Assembly (NCBI RefSeq): GCF_014224355.1
Contig: NZ_VNWP01000007.1
Span: forward strand, 62,001 to 126,000
Reading direction: 5' to 3'
DNA length: 64,000 nucleotides
Source: Synechococcus sp. BSA11S
GTDB taxonomy: Bacteria > Cyanobacteriota > Cyanobacteriia > PCC-6307 > Cyanobiaceae
Positions 48,803-57,743 of the stretch are shown in pieces. The translations under genes were made by a program, and so were the position numbers. The notes below the pieces were generated by a model. The model was not told where the DNA came from and ran no database searches. It was given only the letters and a program-made list of their open reading frames with translations. Positions within the stretch are counted from its first letter, which is position 1. The number at the start of each line of letters is the position of its first letter.

Positions 48803-50922
48803 GCCCCATTGAGGGCGTCGAGGGCGATGGCGGCGATGGCCTGATCGCTGGCCTTGGGCAGCTGCACGTACCTGCCACCGGCCGCCTGGGCCAGGTCCTT
48901 GCCCATGCCGCTGCCGATGAATTTGCGCTCGGTGTCGATCACCAGCAGTTTGATGCCCAGGGCCTGGTAACGGCCGGCCACCTGTTTCACCTCCTCCTTG
49001 AGGTCGACGGGCTCCTCGCCCTCGAGCTCCGGCTGGCCGAGGGAGCGGGAGAGGGGCACGTTGCCGCGGCCATCGGTGATCGCCACCACCACCACCTGGC
49101 CGAGATCACCGGTGGCCAGGGCGTTGGCGGCCACCCGGGCCGCCTGGGTCAGGCCATGGGCCAGGGGTGAGCCACCGCCGCAGGGCATCTGCTCCAGCCG
49201 GCGGCGCGCGGCGGTGATCGAGCGGGTGGGAGGCAGCAGCACCTCGGCCTGCTCGCCGCGGAAGGGGATCAGGGCGACTTCGTCGCGGTTCTCGTAGGCC
49301 TCGGTGAGCAGGCGGATCACGGCCCCCTTGGCGCTCTGCATGCGGTTGAGAGCCATCGAGCCGCTGGCATCCACCAGGAAGATGACCAGGGAGCCGGCCT
49401 TGCGCTGCAGCTGCTTGGCGCGCAGGTCCCCCTCCTCCACGATCACGGCGCGGTGGGGCTCGCGGGCGCGGCGGGCCTTCTGGTAGGGAGCGGCGGCCCG
49501 CAGGGTGGCATCCACGGCGATGCGGCGCACGGGTCCGCGGGGCAGCATCGGCTTGACGTAGCGGCCGCGGGAGTCGGAGAGCACCACCGAGCGCTTGCCG
49601 CTGCCGCCGCTGCGCGACCTGGCGGCGGCGAAGAGCAGCAGATCGGGATCGATGGCGATCGCCTCGGGGTCGAGCAGAAACTCCTCGGGCACCTGGGGCG
49701 GCGCCTGGTCCTCGGGGCTGTCGTCCTCGGGATCGTCGTCGGCCTCCTCCTGGTCGGGCGGGTCCTGCTCCGGGGGCTCCTGCTCGTCAGGGGTGTCGGG
49801 CTCGGGCGGCTGCTCCCCCTGGGGAGGGGGCGGCGGCGGCTCCATGGGCTGCTGCGGATCGGGCGGGGGCAGCTGCAGGGCCCTCGGCGCGATCACCAGC
49901 CGCACCGCCACCTGCAGGTCGTCGGCGTCGACGCTGTCACGGCCGCTCAGGGCCGCATGGGCCCGCGCCACCCGCACGGCGTAGAGCTCGGAGCGGTGGC
50001 CTTCCACCCCGCCCCGGAGGGCCTCGTTGACCAGGTAGGTGATCTGCTCACGGGTGATCGTGACATCGGGCAGCCACTGACGGGCCAGCAGCAGCTGGGT
50101 GGCCAGGGCGTCGCTCTCCTCCTGCCAGCGGGCGCGGAAGGATGCGCTGGAGGCGCCGTGGTCGAGGGCGGAGCTGGTGATGGCCACCCGCTGCTCCACC
50201 CCCAGCACCTGGTTGGCCGAGAGCGCGATGGCGAAGCGATCCAGCAGGTGGTCGCGTATCGCCCCCTCCTCCGGGTTGTAGGTGGCGATCAGCAGGCAGC
50301 GGCAGGGGTGGGAGAGGCTGAGCCCCTCGCGCTCGATCCGGTTTTCGCCGCTCCCCACCGCCGCCAGCAGCAGGTTGGTGATGCCGTCATCGAGCAGGTT
50401 GAGCTCATCGACATAGAGCACGCCCCGGTGGGCTTCGGCCAGCAGACCGGGCTGGAAGACGGGTGCCCCGGCGGCCAGGGAGGCGGCCACATCCACCGAA
50501 CCCACCAGGCGGTCTTCGGTGACACCGAGAGGCACCTGGATGAAGGGGGCGGGGATCACCGCGGTGGGCAGCAGCGCCGTGGGGTCGGATCCGGTGGGAT
50601 CACCGCCCAGCTGGGTGATGCGGCTGCGAATGGTGGCGTCCCAGTCGTCCGGCCGCTGGGGATCGACGTTGAGGCGGCGGCAGGCGTCACCGAGGGCGAG
50701 CACGTCGATCGGCGGCAGCAGGGCATGCAGCCCCCGGGCCAGCACTGATTTGCCTGTGCCGCGCCCCCCGGCGATCACCACACCGCCGAGGCCGGGATCC
50801 ACCGCCGCCAGCAGCAGGGCCAGCTTGAGGGTGCCGTGGCCGGTGATGGCCGCCAGGGGGAAGGAGCTGGAGCCCGCCACGCTGGCGGCCGCTGGGGAGG
50901 CTGCAGACCCGCTGACGACCAT
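48799..50922 (-). CDS. chlD: Magnesium chelatase subunit D
   Basis: 707 residues. N-terminal AAA+ domain with [15 protein letters not shown] (about 51-65) and VDELNLLDD, a linker at about 351-412 made almost wholly of Pro, Asp, Glu and Gln, and a C-terminal VWA domain with MIDAS DASGSM (about 518-523). With ChlI and ChlH it inserts Mg into protoporphyrin IX for chlorophyll. Confidence 0.96.
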   Translation of the reverse strand: MVVSGSAASPAAASVAGSSSFPLAAITGHGTLKLALLLAAVDPGLGGVVIAGGRGTGKSVLARGLHALLPPIDVLALGDACRRLNVDPQRPDDWDATIRSRITQLGGDPTGSDPTALLPTAVIPAPFIQVPLGVTEDRLVGSVDVAASLAAGAPVFQPGLLAEAHRGVLYVDELNLLDDGITNLLLAAVGSGENRIEREGLSLSHPCRCLLIATYNPEEGAIRDHLLDRFAIALSANQVLGVEQRVAITSSALDHGASSASFRARWQEESDALATQLLLARQWLPDVTITREQITYLVNEALRGGVEGHRSELYAVRVARAHAALSGRDSVDADDLQVAVRLVIAPRALQLPPPDPQQPMEPPPPPPQGEQPPEPDTPDEQEPPEQDPPDQEEADDDPEDDSPEDQAPPQVPEEFLLDPEAIAIDPDLLLFAAARSRSGGSGKRSVVLSDSRGRYVKPMLPRGPVRRIAVDATLRAAAPYQKARRAREPHRAVIVEEGDLRAKQLQRKAGSLVIFLVDASGSMALNRMQSAKGAVIRLLTEAYENRDEVALIPFRGEQAEVLLPPTRSITAARRRLEQMPCGGGSPLAHGLTQAARVAANALATGDLGQVVVVAITDGRGNVPLSRSLGQPELEGEEPVDLKEEVKQVAGRYQALGIKLLVIDTERKFIGSGMGKDLAQAAGGRYVQLPKASDQAIAAIALDALNGA

Positions 50923-50975
50923 GGGGGGCGGAGGCCTCGAAAGGATTGCTCAGTCTGGCCGATGGAGCGACAGGG

Positions 50976-51305
50976 CTAGAACCGCGACATCGCCTTGATC
51001 TTGGCCAGCTTGTCGCCGTCGAGGCCGTTGAGTTCGTCGAGCCGGAGCAGATCCTCCTTGACCAGGCTGGCGAACACGAACAGGATGCCGTCGAGACGGA
51101 AATCGAAGCGTCCTTCCATCACATGGCGCTGGGTGCTGAGATAATCGTGCAGTTGCCAGAGGGCCTGCGCTGATGTGATCGAATCGGCCTCGCGGCGCAC
51201 GGTGCTGATCACCGACTGAACGGCACGGCCATAGGCACAACTGAACGCCTGTTCAGCGATGGCCTGCTCTTCGTCCGTCCAGGTGATCAGTGCCGGGTCA
51301 GCCAT
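50976..51305 (-). CDS. frp: Fluorescence recovery protein
   Basis: 109 residues from ATG 51305. LWQLHDYLSTQRHVMEGRFD, FVFASLVKEDLLRLDELNGL and DGDKLAKIK match FRP in length and pattern. FRP binds the C-terminal domain of red OCP, detaches it from the phycobilisome and speeds return to the orange form. 23 bp after crtW in the same run as ocp, which strongly supports the call. Confidence 0.88.
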   Translation of the reverse strand: MADPALITWTDEEQAIAEQAFSCAYGRAVQSVISTVRREADSITSAQALWQLHDYLSTQRHVMEGRFDFRLDGILFVFASLVKEDLLRLDELNGLDGDKLAKIKAMSRF

Positions 51306-51328
51306 GATGTCGTCTTTGATACAGGAGT

Positions 51329-52117
51329 TTATCGCGGCAGGGCTTCGTGCGCGAGCCGCAGGGATTGCCGCCGGGCCGAGAAGCGAAGGCGCCGCATGCC
51401 GGGCAACTGAAACCAGGCTTTGGTGGGGAACTCGTGGTGTTCCCAGTGATAGCCGAAGTGAAAACAAGCCAACAGAGAAAGCCACACCGGCAGCTCAAGG
51501 CTGCGGGCCTGGTGGCTGTTGGTCTCGCCGGGCCGTTCCCGGTGGGGCAGATAGGTGCCGAAGACGAACAGCTGCAGGGAGCTGATCAACAGCGGAAGGG
51601 TGCAGAACAGCAGCACGTTCTGCAGTGCCCCGTGACTGAACTGTGCCGTGATCAGAGCCAGCAGGGTCCAGCCTGTCAGCAGCAGGAGCATCTGGGCGAC
51701 TCCCAGATAGCCGGCCATGAAGTGAACGTACCAACGCAGGATTCCAGGACCATGCTGGGGATGGTGGTCGGGGTCACTCGCGCTGCCCGGGGCACGGTGG
51801 TGGCGCAGATGGTTGGCGCGGCACGCCCGGTAGGGAAGACCGGCGTAGAGCCCGAGCGCCAGCTGACCCAGGCCGTGGTTGGCCCGGGGCCGGCCCGGGA
51901 GGAGCAGGCCGTGCATGGCGTCGTGCCCGACGATGAACAGCCCGGTGTGCAGTACTGAGCGGAGAAGAACCGCGAGCAGCAGCAGGGGCAGGGGCAGATG
52001 GCCTGAATCAGCCGGCAGCAACACCGCCAGACTCACGATCCAGGCCAGCAGGATCAGTGCCGCCAGCGCAAGGCCCTTGCCGGAGGAGGCAGGGGCCGTG
52101 GCTGTAGCGAGGGTCAA
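51329..52117 (-). CDS. crtW: Beta-carotene ketolase
   Basis: 262 residues, several membrane helices. Histidine boxes HDAMHG, NHLRHHRAPG and YHWEHHEFP are those of the CrtW fatty-acid-desaturase-like family. Adds 4-keto groups to beta-carotene, giving echinenone or canthaxanthin, the pigment class carried by OCP. Its ATG overlaps the ocp stop (52114-52117). Confidence 0.93.
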   Translation of the reverse strand: MTLATATAPASSGKGLALAALILLAWIVSLAVLLPADSGHLPLPLLLLAVLLRSVLHTGLFIVGHDAMHGLLLPGRPRANHGLGQLALGLYAGLPYRACRANHLRHHRAPGSASDPDHHPQHGPGILRWYVHFMAGYLGVAQMLLLLTGWTLLALITAQFSHGALQNVLLFCTLPLLISSLQLFVFGTYLPHRERPGETNSHQARSLELPVWLSLLACFHFGYHWEHHEFPTKAWFQLPGMRRLRFSARRQSLRLAHEALPR

Positions 52118-53067
52118 GGGGCGAACTTGAGAAGCTCGGCGGGGGAGGCCAGCAGGTCGATGGCCACGAAGTAGATCTTTCCTTCGGGATTGAGCAGGAA
52201 GCGCCAGGCCACGTTCATGCCCACGCCGGCTCCGAACCAGGGTGTCTGCACCTTGCCGGTGACCTTGATCTGGGTGAATTCGCCGTCGGCGGGTTCGGCA
52301 ACACCGGATTCGGGAAGAAGCTTGAGGTTCTGGCAGTCTTCGCGGAAGAAACGCAGGATGGATTCCTTGCCCACGATCGGCTTCTGGAAGGGAGGTTGCA
52401 GGGCCCCATCCGGCAGGAACAGCTCAATCAGGTTGTCGAAATCATTGGCGTTGAGCTGATCCATGTAGGCGCTCACCGTGGTGTTGTCGATTCCGGCGAT
52501 CGACACCTTCTGACGCTGGGACTCTGGGGTGGGAGCCACCACGGGCTCACTGACGCGCTGCGCCTCGCCCTTGGCGGGGTCGTAGCCCATGTCGACCACG
52601 AAGTTGCGCAGCAGGGTGATCTGCTGGCCCTGCTCCACGCTCTTGAGCGAGCTGAGCACGGAGGCGGCGTTGGCGGAGAGCTGGTAGCCCTGGGGGATCG
52701 GAGCCACGATTCCGGCGGCCATCCACTCGCCGAGCTGATACCAGAAGCCGAGCTTGATGTTCACCGACCATCCGGAGTAGGTGCGGCCGATGGCTGTGTC
52801 GGTGCTGTTGGCCAGATCGCACATCACCTGGCTCTGCTGGGCAAAACTCATGCCTTTGATCTGGCTGAGCACCCCCTCGGCGAACTGCATGCGGGCGGCG
52901 CCGGGGGCGGCGATCGTGATGGTTTTGCCCATCTCGAGGTAGGCGTACCAGATCAGCGCCAGCTGGTCTTCGGCGCTGAGCAGCTTGTAGCGGGCCGTGA
53001 TCGCGGGGACCACGTCCGCCGAGAGCGTGTCGGGGAAGATCTGGGTGGCCTTCTCAAGCGTGTACAT
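52114..53067 (-). CDS. ocp: Orange carotenoid protein
   Basis: 317 residues, the usual length. Helical N-terminal domain, linker about 165-190 rich in Pro/Ser/Val, then an NTF2-like C-terminal domain. The carotenoid-ketone ligands Tyr201 and Trp288 fall at exactly those positions; the N-terminal Tyr and Trp fall at 43 and 109 and the salt-bridge Arg at 154 (LLRNFV). Light-activated quencher of phycobilisomes. First gene of ocp-crtW-frp. The 173 bp upstream gap includes an AT-rich leader without a strong Shine-Dalgarno. Confidence 0.96.
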   Translation of the reverse strand: MYTLEKATQIFPDTLSADVVPAITARYKLLSAEDQLALIWYAYLEMGKTITIAAPGAARMQFAEGVLSQIKGMSFAQQSQVMCDLANSTDTAIGRTYSGWSVNIKLGFWYQLGEWMAAGIVAPIPQGYQLSANAASVLSSLKSVEQGQQITLLRNFVVDMGYDPAKGEAQRVSEPVVAPTPESQRQKVSIAGIDNTTVSAYMDQLNANDFDNLIELFLPDGALQPPFQKPIVGKESILRFFREDCQNLKLLPESGVAEPADGEFTQIKVTGKVQTPWFGAGVGMNVAWRFLLNPEGKIYFVAIDLLASPAELLKFAP

Positions 53068-53240
53068 CTGGGTTTGCTGCTTTTTATTAAGGAGATTTAC
53101 AGACTCTAGCCGATGACCCCTGAGGCTGGTAATGAACTGCCCCGCTTTTGCTGTGGTTCTGGTGAGGCTGAACCGAGCTGGCAGGGCTGACTGGCCAGAG
53201 ACGTGCCTGCCAATTTTCGGATCTACGCCAAGCTGGAGGG

Positions 53241-53663
53241 ATGCTCCGCTTCGTTCTTAACGTCCTCTGGTTCGTGCTCGGTGGCCTCGTGATGGGCCTG
53301 GGCTGGTGGCTGGCCGGCCTGGTGGCCGCGATCACGATCGTGGGCCTCCCCTGGGCGCGGGCCTGCTTCGTGATCGGCAACTTCTCCTTCTGGCCGTTCG
53401 GCCAGGAGGCGATCAGCCGCCGCGAGCTCACCGGCCGCAACGATTTCGGTACCGGCCCCCTGGGCCTGGTGGGCAACGTGATCTGGTTTCTGCTGGCGGG
53501 CTGGTGGCTGGCGATCGGCCACCTCAGCTCCGCCCTGGCCTGCTTCGTGACGATCATCGGCATCCCCTTCGGGATCCAGCACGTCAAGCTGGCACTCATT
53601 GCCCTGGCGCCGATCGGTCTGCAGGTGGTGCCCACGGGAACCCGACCCCGGCTTCCGGAGTGA
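53241..53663 (+). CDS. YccF-domain inner membrane protein
   Basis: 140 residues, two YccF repeats: FVLNVLWFVLGGLVMGLGWW with GLPWARACFVIGNFSFWPFG, then LVGNVIWFLLAGWWLAIGHL with IIGIPFGIQHVKLALIALAP. About four hydrophobic segments. Function unknown. Its 3' 68 bp overlap the convergent gene. Confidence 0.87.
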   Translation: MLRFVLNVLWFVLGGLVMGLGWWLAGLVAAITIVGLPWARACFVIGNFSFWPFGQEAISRRELTGRNDFGTGPLGLVGNVIWFLLAGWWLAIGHLSSALACFVTIIGIPFGIQHVKLALIALAPIGLQVVPTGTRPRLPE

Positions 53664-54210
53664 AGCGGCACCGCAGCAGCGCCAGGGCCTCATCGGGCAA
53701 TCCCAGGAACCGATCCAGCCAGGCCTCGCCGCTGGGCTGAATCGTGGCCACCCCCACCAGCAGGGCCATGCCATCGGCGCTCAGCCGCTGGCCCCAGCGC
53801 TGGTGCCGCCGGCTGCTGACCTCTCCGGTGACCAGCTGGGTGGCCACGAGCAGGGCCGGTGCGCGGTAGAGAGACCCCACGCGAAAGAGGAAGCGTGCCC
53901 TGAAATTCAGGGCCAGGGAGCCGCTGGCGGGATCGATGATCCCCTCCAGTTCCTCCGGCTCGATGGCGATGCTCAGCCCCGGCGGCAGGGGCAGCCCCAG
54001 GACACGGGTGCTGCGCCAGTCGAGCGGGGGAATGCGCAGCCCTGCCGGGGGGAAGCTCAGCGGCCGGAGGCCGTCGCTGCGTGGCGGCCCAAGCTGAGCG
54101 CTGCCACCACCCCCCCGCGCGTCGTAGCGGAAGCGGGGGTAGCCGGCGATGGCCAGGCCACAGTCCGCCAGGGTGCCGAGCTGCAGTGCGGCGGCCGGCG
54201 GCACGCTCAT
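53596..54210 (-). CDS. Hypothetical protein, cyanobacterial type
   Basis: 204 residues, rich in Leu, Pro and Arg; segments such as LSIAIEPEELEGIIDPASGS and NFRARFLFRVGSLYRAPALL suggest a beta-rich soluble or lipid-binding protein. No family recognised. Coupled to the upstream gene by a 4 bp overlap (54207-54210) and overlapping yccF by 68 bp at its end. Confidence 0.55.
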   Translation of the reverse strand: MSVPPAAALQLGTLADCGLAIAGYPRFRYDARGGGGSAQLGPPRSDGLRPLSFPPAGLRIPPLDWRSTRVLGLPLPPGLSIAIEPEELEGIIDPASGSLALNFRARFLFRVGSLYRAPALLVATQLVTGEVSSRRHQRWGQRLSADGMALLVGVATIQPSGEAWLDRFLGLPDEALALLRCRFTPEAGVGFPWAPPADRSAPGQ

Positions 54211-54785
54211 CCCTGGCGCAGGGCTTCCAGCTCACCCCTGCCGTGGCGCTGGGCCAGCTCGTCGTAGCCGCCGATCAGCTGCCCATCGAGGAAGACCTGG
54301 GGCACGGAGCCATCGGCGCTGGGCTCGATCAGCCGGTAGGGAATGCCGAGGGTTCGCAGCATGCGCAGGGCCCGCCGGGAGAAGGGGCAACCGGAGCGCA
54401 CGGCGATTGCCACCCGGGGCTCCGGCGCCGCCGTGGTGCGAGCCGGGGCCTGCGCCGCCGTGTCGAGCAGGCCCACCAGCAGGTCGGCGCCCTTGAGCAC
54501 CCGGGAGCCGGGTTCGAGGTGGCCGCCCCAGACCCGGCACTCCCCATCGGAGAGGCTCAGGTGCAGGTGCACCCCTTCGGGGGCGATGGTGCCCTGCAGG
54601 GTGATGATCTCGAGCTCGCCGCGCAGCACTGTGGGGATGCTCTTGCCGGGGCACTGGAAGGCGGCCTGGGCCAGGTTGCCCACCACGCCGAGCACGAAGC
54701 CGGAGGCGTTCTGTTCCACGGCCAGCTGCTCCAGCGCCTGGCGCAGGTCGCTGCCGGGCTCGAGGTGGAGCGGCACGGAACGCAT
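54207..54785 (-). CDS. DUF296 (PPC-like) and glutaredoxin fusion protein
   Basis: 192 residues from ATG 54785. N-terminal about 115 residues fit the PPC/DUF296 domain (GSDLRQALEQLAVEQNASGF, LHLHLSLSDGECRVWGGHLE). The C-terminal about 75 residues are glutaredoxin-like: VRSGCPFSRRALRMLRTLGI, VPQVFLDGQLIGGYDEL. The active site is CPFS, monothiol, instead of CPYC. An unusual two-domain combination. Confidence 0.78.
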   Translation of the reverse strand: MRSVPLHLEPGSDLRQALEQLAVEQNASGFVLGVVGNLAQAAFQCPGKSIPTVLRGELEIITLQGTIAPEGVHLHLSLSDGECRVWGGHLEPGSRVLKGADLLVGLLDTAAQAPARTTAAPEPRVAIAVRSGCPFSRRALRMLRTLGIPYRLIEPSADGSVPQVFLDGQLIGGYDELAQRHGRGELEALRQG

Positions 54786-54814
54786 CGCTGGCGGGGCAGA
54801 TGGGCGCGGCAAGA

Positions 54815-55666
54815 TTAGGCCGCGAGGATCGGCAGGCGAGGGTGCTGCAGGCTCAGGCCCAGCTCCCGCAGGCGGCGGTTCGAGATTCGCCGTTCGGCGG
54901 TTGGGTTGGCCACGCGCTCGTTGTCGCCATCCCAGATCACCGGCTCGAGGCCGGCGGCGTGGCAGCTGCGGTCGATCAGCTCGCGCACGCTGATGGGTTC
55001 GTCGTCCACCAGGTTGAGCAATCCATCGAAGCCCTGCTCCACCGCCCAGGCCAGGGTCGCCACCACATCGTCGCGGTGGATCCAGCTGATCAAGGACGAC
55101 CCATCCCCCTTGCGGCGGCTGCCCGCCAGGGAGCGGAAGCGGGGTTCCAGCTCGCGCCCGGGGCCATAGATCGCCCCCAGCCGCGCGATCGCGACGCGGC
55201 GGTGGGGGCTGCGGCAGGCGAGCAGCAGAGCTTCGGCGTCACGCAGGATCTGAGCGTGGGGCTCCCGGGGCTTGGGGTGTGTGTCTTCCTCCAACAGGCC
55301 CGTGGCCTCGCCGTAGACCGAGCAGCTGCTGGTGTACACAAGCTGCTGGAGCTCGGGGAGCCGGGGCACCACGGCCGCCACGGCCTCCATCGTGCGCAGG
55401 TAGGTGGCCTCATAGCCGGCGGCATCCACCTGGCGGCTGCCGCCGGGTGCCAGGCAGAACACCGCCGCCTCGGTGGTCTCGAGGGCCTGGCGCAGCTGAT
55501 CGGGGTCGGCGGCATCCAGCCGCTGCACCGCATCGGCCAGGGGGGCCAGCTCCCCCAGGCGCTCCTCGCGGGTGGTGGTGACCCGCAGCCAGTGCCTGGC
55601 CTGCTGATGCCAGTGGCTCGCCAGGGCGGAGCCCACATAGCCGCAGCCAACGATCGTGATCCGCAT
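54815..55666 (-). CDS. NAD(P)-dependent SDR-type epimerase/dehydratase (YeeZ-like)
   Basis: 283 residues from ATG 55666. RITIVGCGYVGSALASHW binds the nucleotide; YTSSCSVYGEATG and ARLGAIYGPGRE follow extended-SDR patterns, but the catalytic Tyr-x3-Lys is not obvious. Similar to YeeZ-type proteins of unknown substrate. Confidence 0.8.
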   Translation of the reverse strand: MRITIVGCGYVGSALASHWHQQARHWLRVTTTREERLGELAPLADAVQRLDAADPDQLRQALETTEAAVFCLAPGGSRQVDAAGYEATYLRTMEAVAAVVPRLPELQQLVYTSSCSVYGEATGLLEEDTHPKPREPHAQILRDAEALLLACRSPHRRVAIARLGAIYGPGRELEPRFRSLAGSRRKGDGSSLISWIHRDDVVATLAWAVEQGFDGLLNLVDDEPISVRELIDRSCHAAGLEPVIWDGDNERVANPTAERRISNRRLRELGLSLQHPRLPILAA

Positions 55667-55739
55667 CAAGGCTGAGCTGGCTGGCGAAAAGCTAGGGCGC
55701 CGCCACCACACTGACGTCAGCACCACCGCTCCAGTCGTC

Positions 55740-56558
55740 ATGACCGGCCACGACCGCCAGTGGGAGCTCAACAGGCTCAACTTCGAGGGCCGCTGGTGTG
55801 GTACGCGCCGCTGGTATGAGCGCAGCTCCACCGGTGTGCTGGACCTCACCTGCCCCAGCGCGGAGATCGAGGGCACCTCCTACGCCATCAGCTTGTCTGA
55901 CCCCGACACGGGTCTGTGGGATGGCAGCGGTCTGCGCTTCGCTCCGGACGGCCGCCGCCAGCTGCCCCTCTCGCGCTCCACCTACAACGGCGGCGGACAG
56001 TGCTGGCAGTTCCGCGGCGCTGCCGGCCAGTCGAGCCTCGCGGTGGACGGGCAGCAGCCGCGATTCGGCCACGAAGTGAACCTGTTCCGGGGCCGCTCCC
56101 GCTCGATGCTGGTGCTGCTCTACGCGCCTCTGGCAGCAGCCCCGGGCGATCCCCCCGGCTGGCGCCTGCAGAGCCTGGGGGTGGTTCCCTTCCGCTGCGG
56201 CCTGGCCCCTGAGCCCGACCCACCCCGCCCTGCGGCCAGCGACTGGCGGGCCCTGCTGGCGGAGCAGGAGGGCTGGCCCGGCGAGCTGGAGCGCCTGGAG
56301 CCCCACCGCTGGCCCGCCGCGGATGGGGAGCCGCAGCCGTGCGAGCCCTTCCACGGCAGCCAGTTCAGCAGCAACGACCTCACCGCCGGCTTCGCTGATG
56401 GCCTGCTCTGTTCCCTGCCGGAGCAGCTGCCGGAGGGGGCCTTTGCCCTGCAGGTGGGCTGCCGCCTCGATGCCGACCACTTCCAGCAGGTGAGCCTGAC
56501 GTACGACACCAAGCAGCGGCTCACGGCCTGGGAGCTGCGACGGTTCCGCAGGCCCTGA
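55740..56558 (+). CDS. DUF3598-like protein
   Basis: 272 residues from ATG 55740. FEGRWCGTRRWYERSSTGVL, FGHEVNLFRGRSRSMLVLLY and FSSNDLTAGFADGLLCSLPE suggest a beta-barrel (lipocalin-like) protein like the cyanobacterial DUF3598 family. No signal peptide. Function unknown. Divergent from the SDR gene with 73 bp between starts. Confidence 0.62.
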   Translation: MTGHDRQWELNRLNFEGRWCGTRRWYERSSTGVLDLTCPSAEIEGTSYAISLSDPDTGLWDGSGLRFAPDGRRQLPLSRSTYNGGGQCWQFRGAAGQSSLAVDGQQPRFGHEVNLFRGRSRSMLVLLYAPLAAAPGDPPGWRLQSLGVVPFRCGLAPEPDPPRPAASDWRALLAEQEGWPGELERLEPHRWPAADGEPQPCEPFHGSQFSSNDLTAGFADGLLCSLPEQLPEGAFALQVGCRLDADHFQQVSLTYDTKQRLTAWELRRFRRP

Positions 56559-56566
56559 GGGATCGC

Positions 56567-57079
56567 TCAATCCCGCTGCCAGCTGGCGCGCATGGGTGAG
56601 CCGGCGTCAGCAAAGGGCGCTTCCAGCGTTCCTCCGAAGGCATGCACCAGGGCCTCACCCAGGCCATGGGTGGCGTGGATGCCGGTGAAGCGCAGCAGCA
56701 CCTCCCCGCTGGCGGCATCGCCGCTGCTGTCGATCAGGCGCTCAAGCGCATGCTCCTGCCGGATGTGGTCCTCTGTGTTGCTCACCAGCTGCATCACCTC
56801 CTCGGCGTGTTCGGTCAGGAAACGGCCCGAGAGGCGCAGCTCGCCTGCGGGAACCCCATCCCGGATCCGTTCACAGGCCGGGCAGCGGTGGCTGGCGGCA
56901 CCGGCCTCCGGGGCTTCCCAGGTCCAGCGCCCCTGGTGAAAGGTGGCCTGGCAATCCGGACAGGTGCTGGGCTGGGACGGTTTGTGGCGCTGTTGATAGG
57001 GATCGCTGTGATGCCCACTCTCCATCCCGTCATGGCGGGGTTGGTGGCTGGCAGGCGCGTTGGTGGTGTTGGCAGGCAT
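56567..57079 (-). CDS. BCAM0308-like zinc-ribbon protein
   Basis: 170 residues from ATG 57079. His-rich start, then SDPYQQRHKP, CPDC and CPAC (a four-Cys zinc site around residues 40-70), DGVPAGELRLSGRFL, and a C-terminal FTGIHATHGLGEALVHAFGG. This matches proteins named after Burkholderia BCAM0308. Role unknown; RNA or ribosome link is speculative. Confidence 0.7.
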   Translation of the reverse strand: MPANTTNAPASHQPRHDGMESGHHSDPYQQRHKPSQPSTCPDCQATFHQGRWTWEAPEAGAASHRCPACERIRDGVPAGELRLSGRFLTEHAEEVMQLVSNTEDHIRQEHALERLIDSSGDAASGEVLLRFTGIHATHGLGEALVHAFGGTLEAPFADAGSPMRASWQRD

Positions 57080-57214
57080 GGGGTGGACTCTTCTGCTCCT
57101 GCTGTAGCCACGCGCACGGAACCTGTCAGGGGTTCGGCCCGGAGGACATCCAGGCCGAGGGGAATCAGGACGAGCCGTCACAATGGCTGTTGCGATGCCC
57201 ACCGGATCCTGTTC

Positions 57215-57694
57215 ATGGCGCCCAGCACCGACACCCCGTCTGCCGGCAACCTCGACCTGCTGCGCATCCTCTGCTGTGTGGCCTGGTCGGATGGAGAGTT
57301 CTCGGAGGAGGAGAGGGAGCTGCTGGCCCGTCTGGTGGAGCGCTACATCGTGGCCGATGGGGGTGCACCGCTGCCCGCCGAGGCGGCGGAGGTGCTGGCT
57401 GATCGCACCCTGCAACCCGAGGCGCTCGACGTTCTGATCCCCCGACTGCGCTCAGAGGAAGACCGGCAGCTGGCCCTGAAGCTGGCCTACATGACCATCC
57501 GCGTCGGCCGACGGCCCGGCGACACCTCGAGCATCAACCCCCTCGAGAAGGTGGCTTACCGGCGCCTGGTGGAGGGTCTGGGCCTGGGTGAGGCCGACAT
57601 CACCGAGGCCGAATGGTCCGCTGAACTCGACCTCCAGGCCCAGAGCGGCCTGCGCGGTTTCCTGGCGCAGCACTTCGGCTTCCTGGCGGCCTGA
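57215..57694 (+). CDS. TerB-like domain protein
   Basis: 159 residues from ATG 57215. LLRILCCVAWSDGEFSEEER and EEDRQLALKLAYMTIRV carry the acidic, all-helical TerB pattern (Asp/Glu at metal-binding positions). Such proteins are linked to metal or membrane stress, but the role here is unknown. Confidence 0.72.
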   Translation: MAPSTDTPSAGNLDLLRILCCVAWSDGEFSEEERELLARLVERYIVADGGAPLPAEAAEVLADRTLQPEALDVLIPRLRSEEDRQLALKLAYMTIRVGRRPGDTSSINPLEKVAYRRLVEGLGLGEADITEAEWSAELDLQAQSGLRGFLAQHFGFLAA

Positions 57695-57743
57695 GCGACG
57701 ACACCTTGCGTACCGCACGATCGCGTGCAGTCCGATGGCGGCT

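Noticed and set aside
49670-49880. Repetitive GC-rich stretch that could be taken for a repeat array
   Set aside because: It encodes the Pro/Asp/Glu linker normal for ChlD; units are not regular and there are no spacers.
54495-54520. GGGTTCGAGG resembling a tRNA T-arm
   Set aside because: It is inside the DUF296-glutaredoxin gene and no acceptor or anticodon stem can be built around it.
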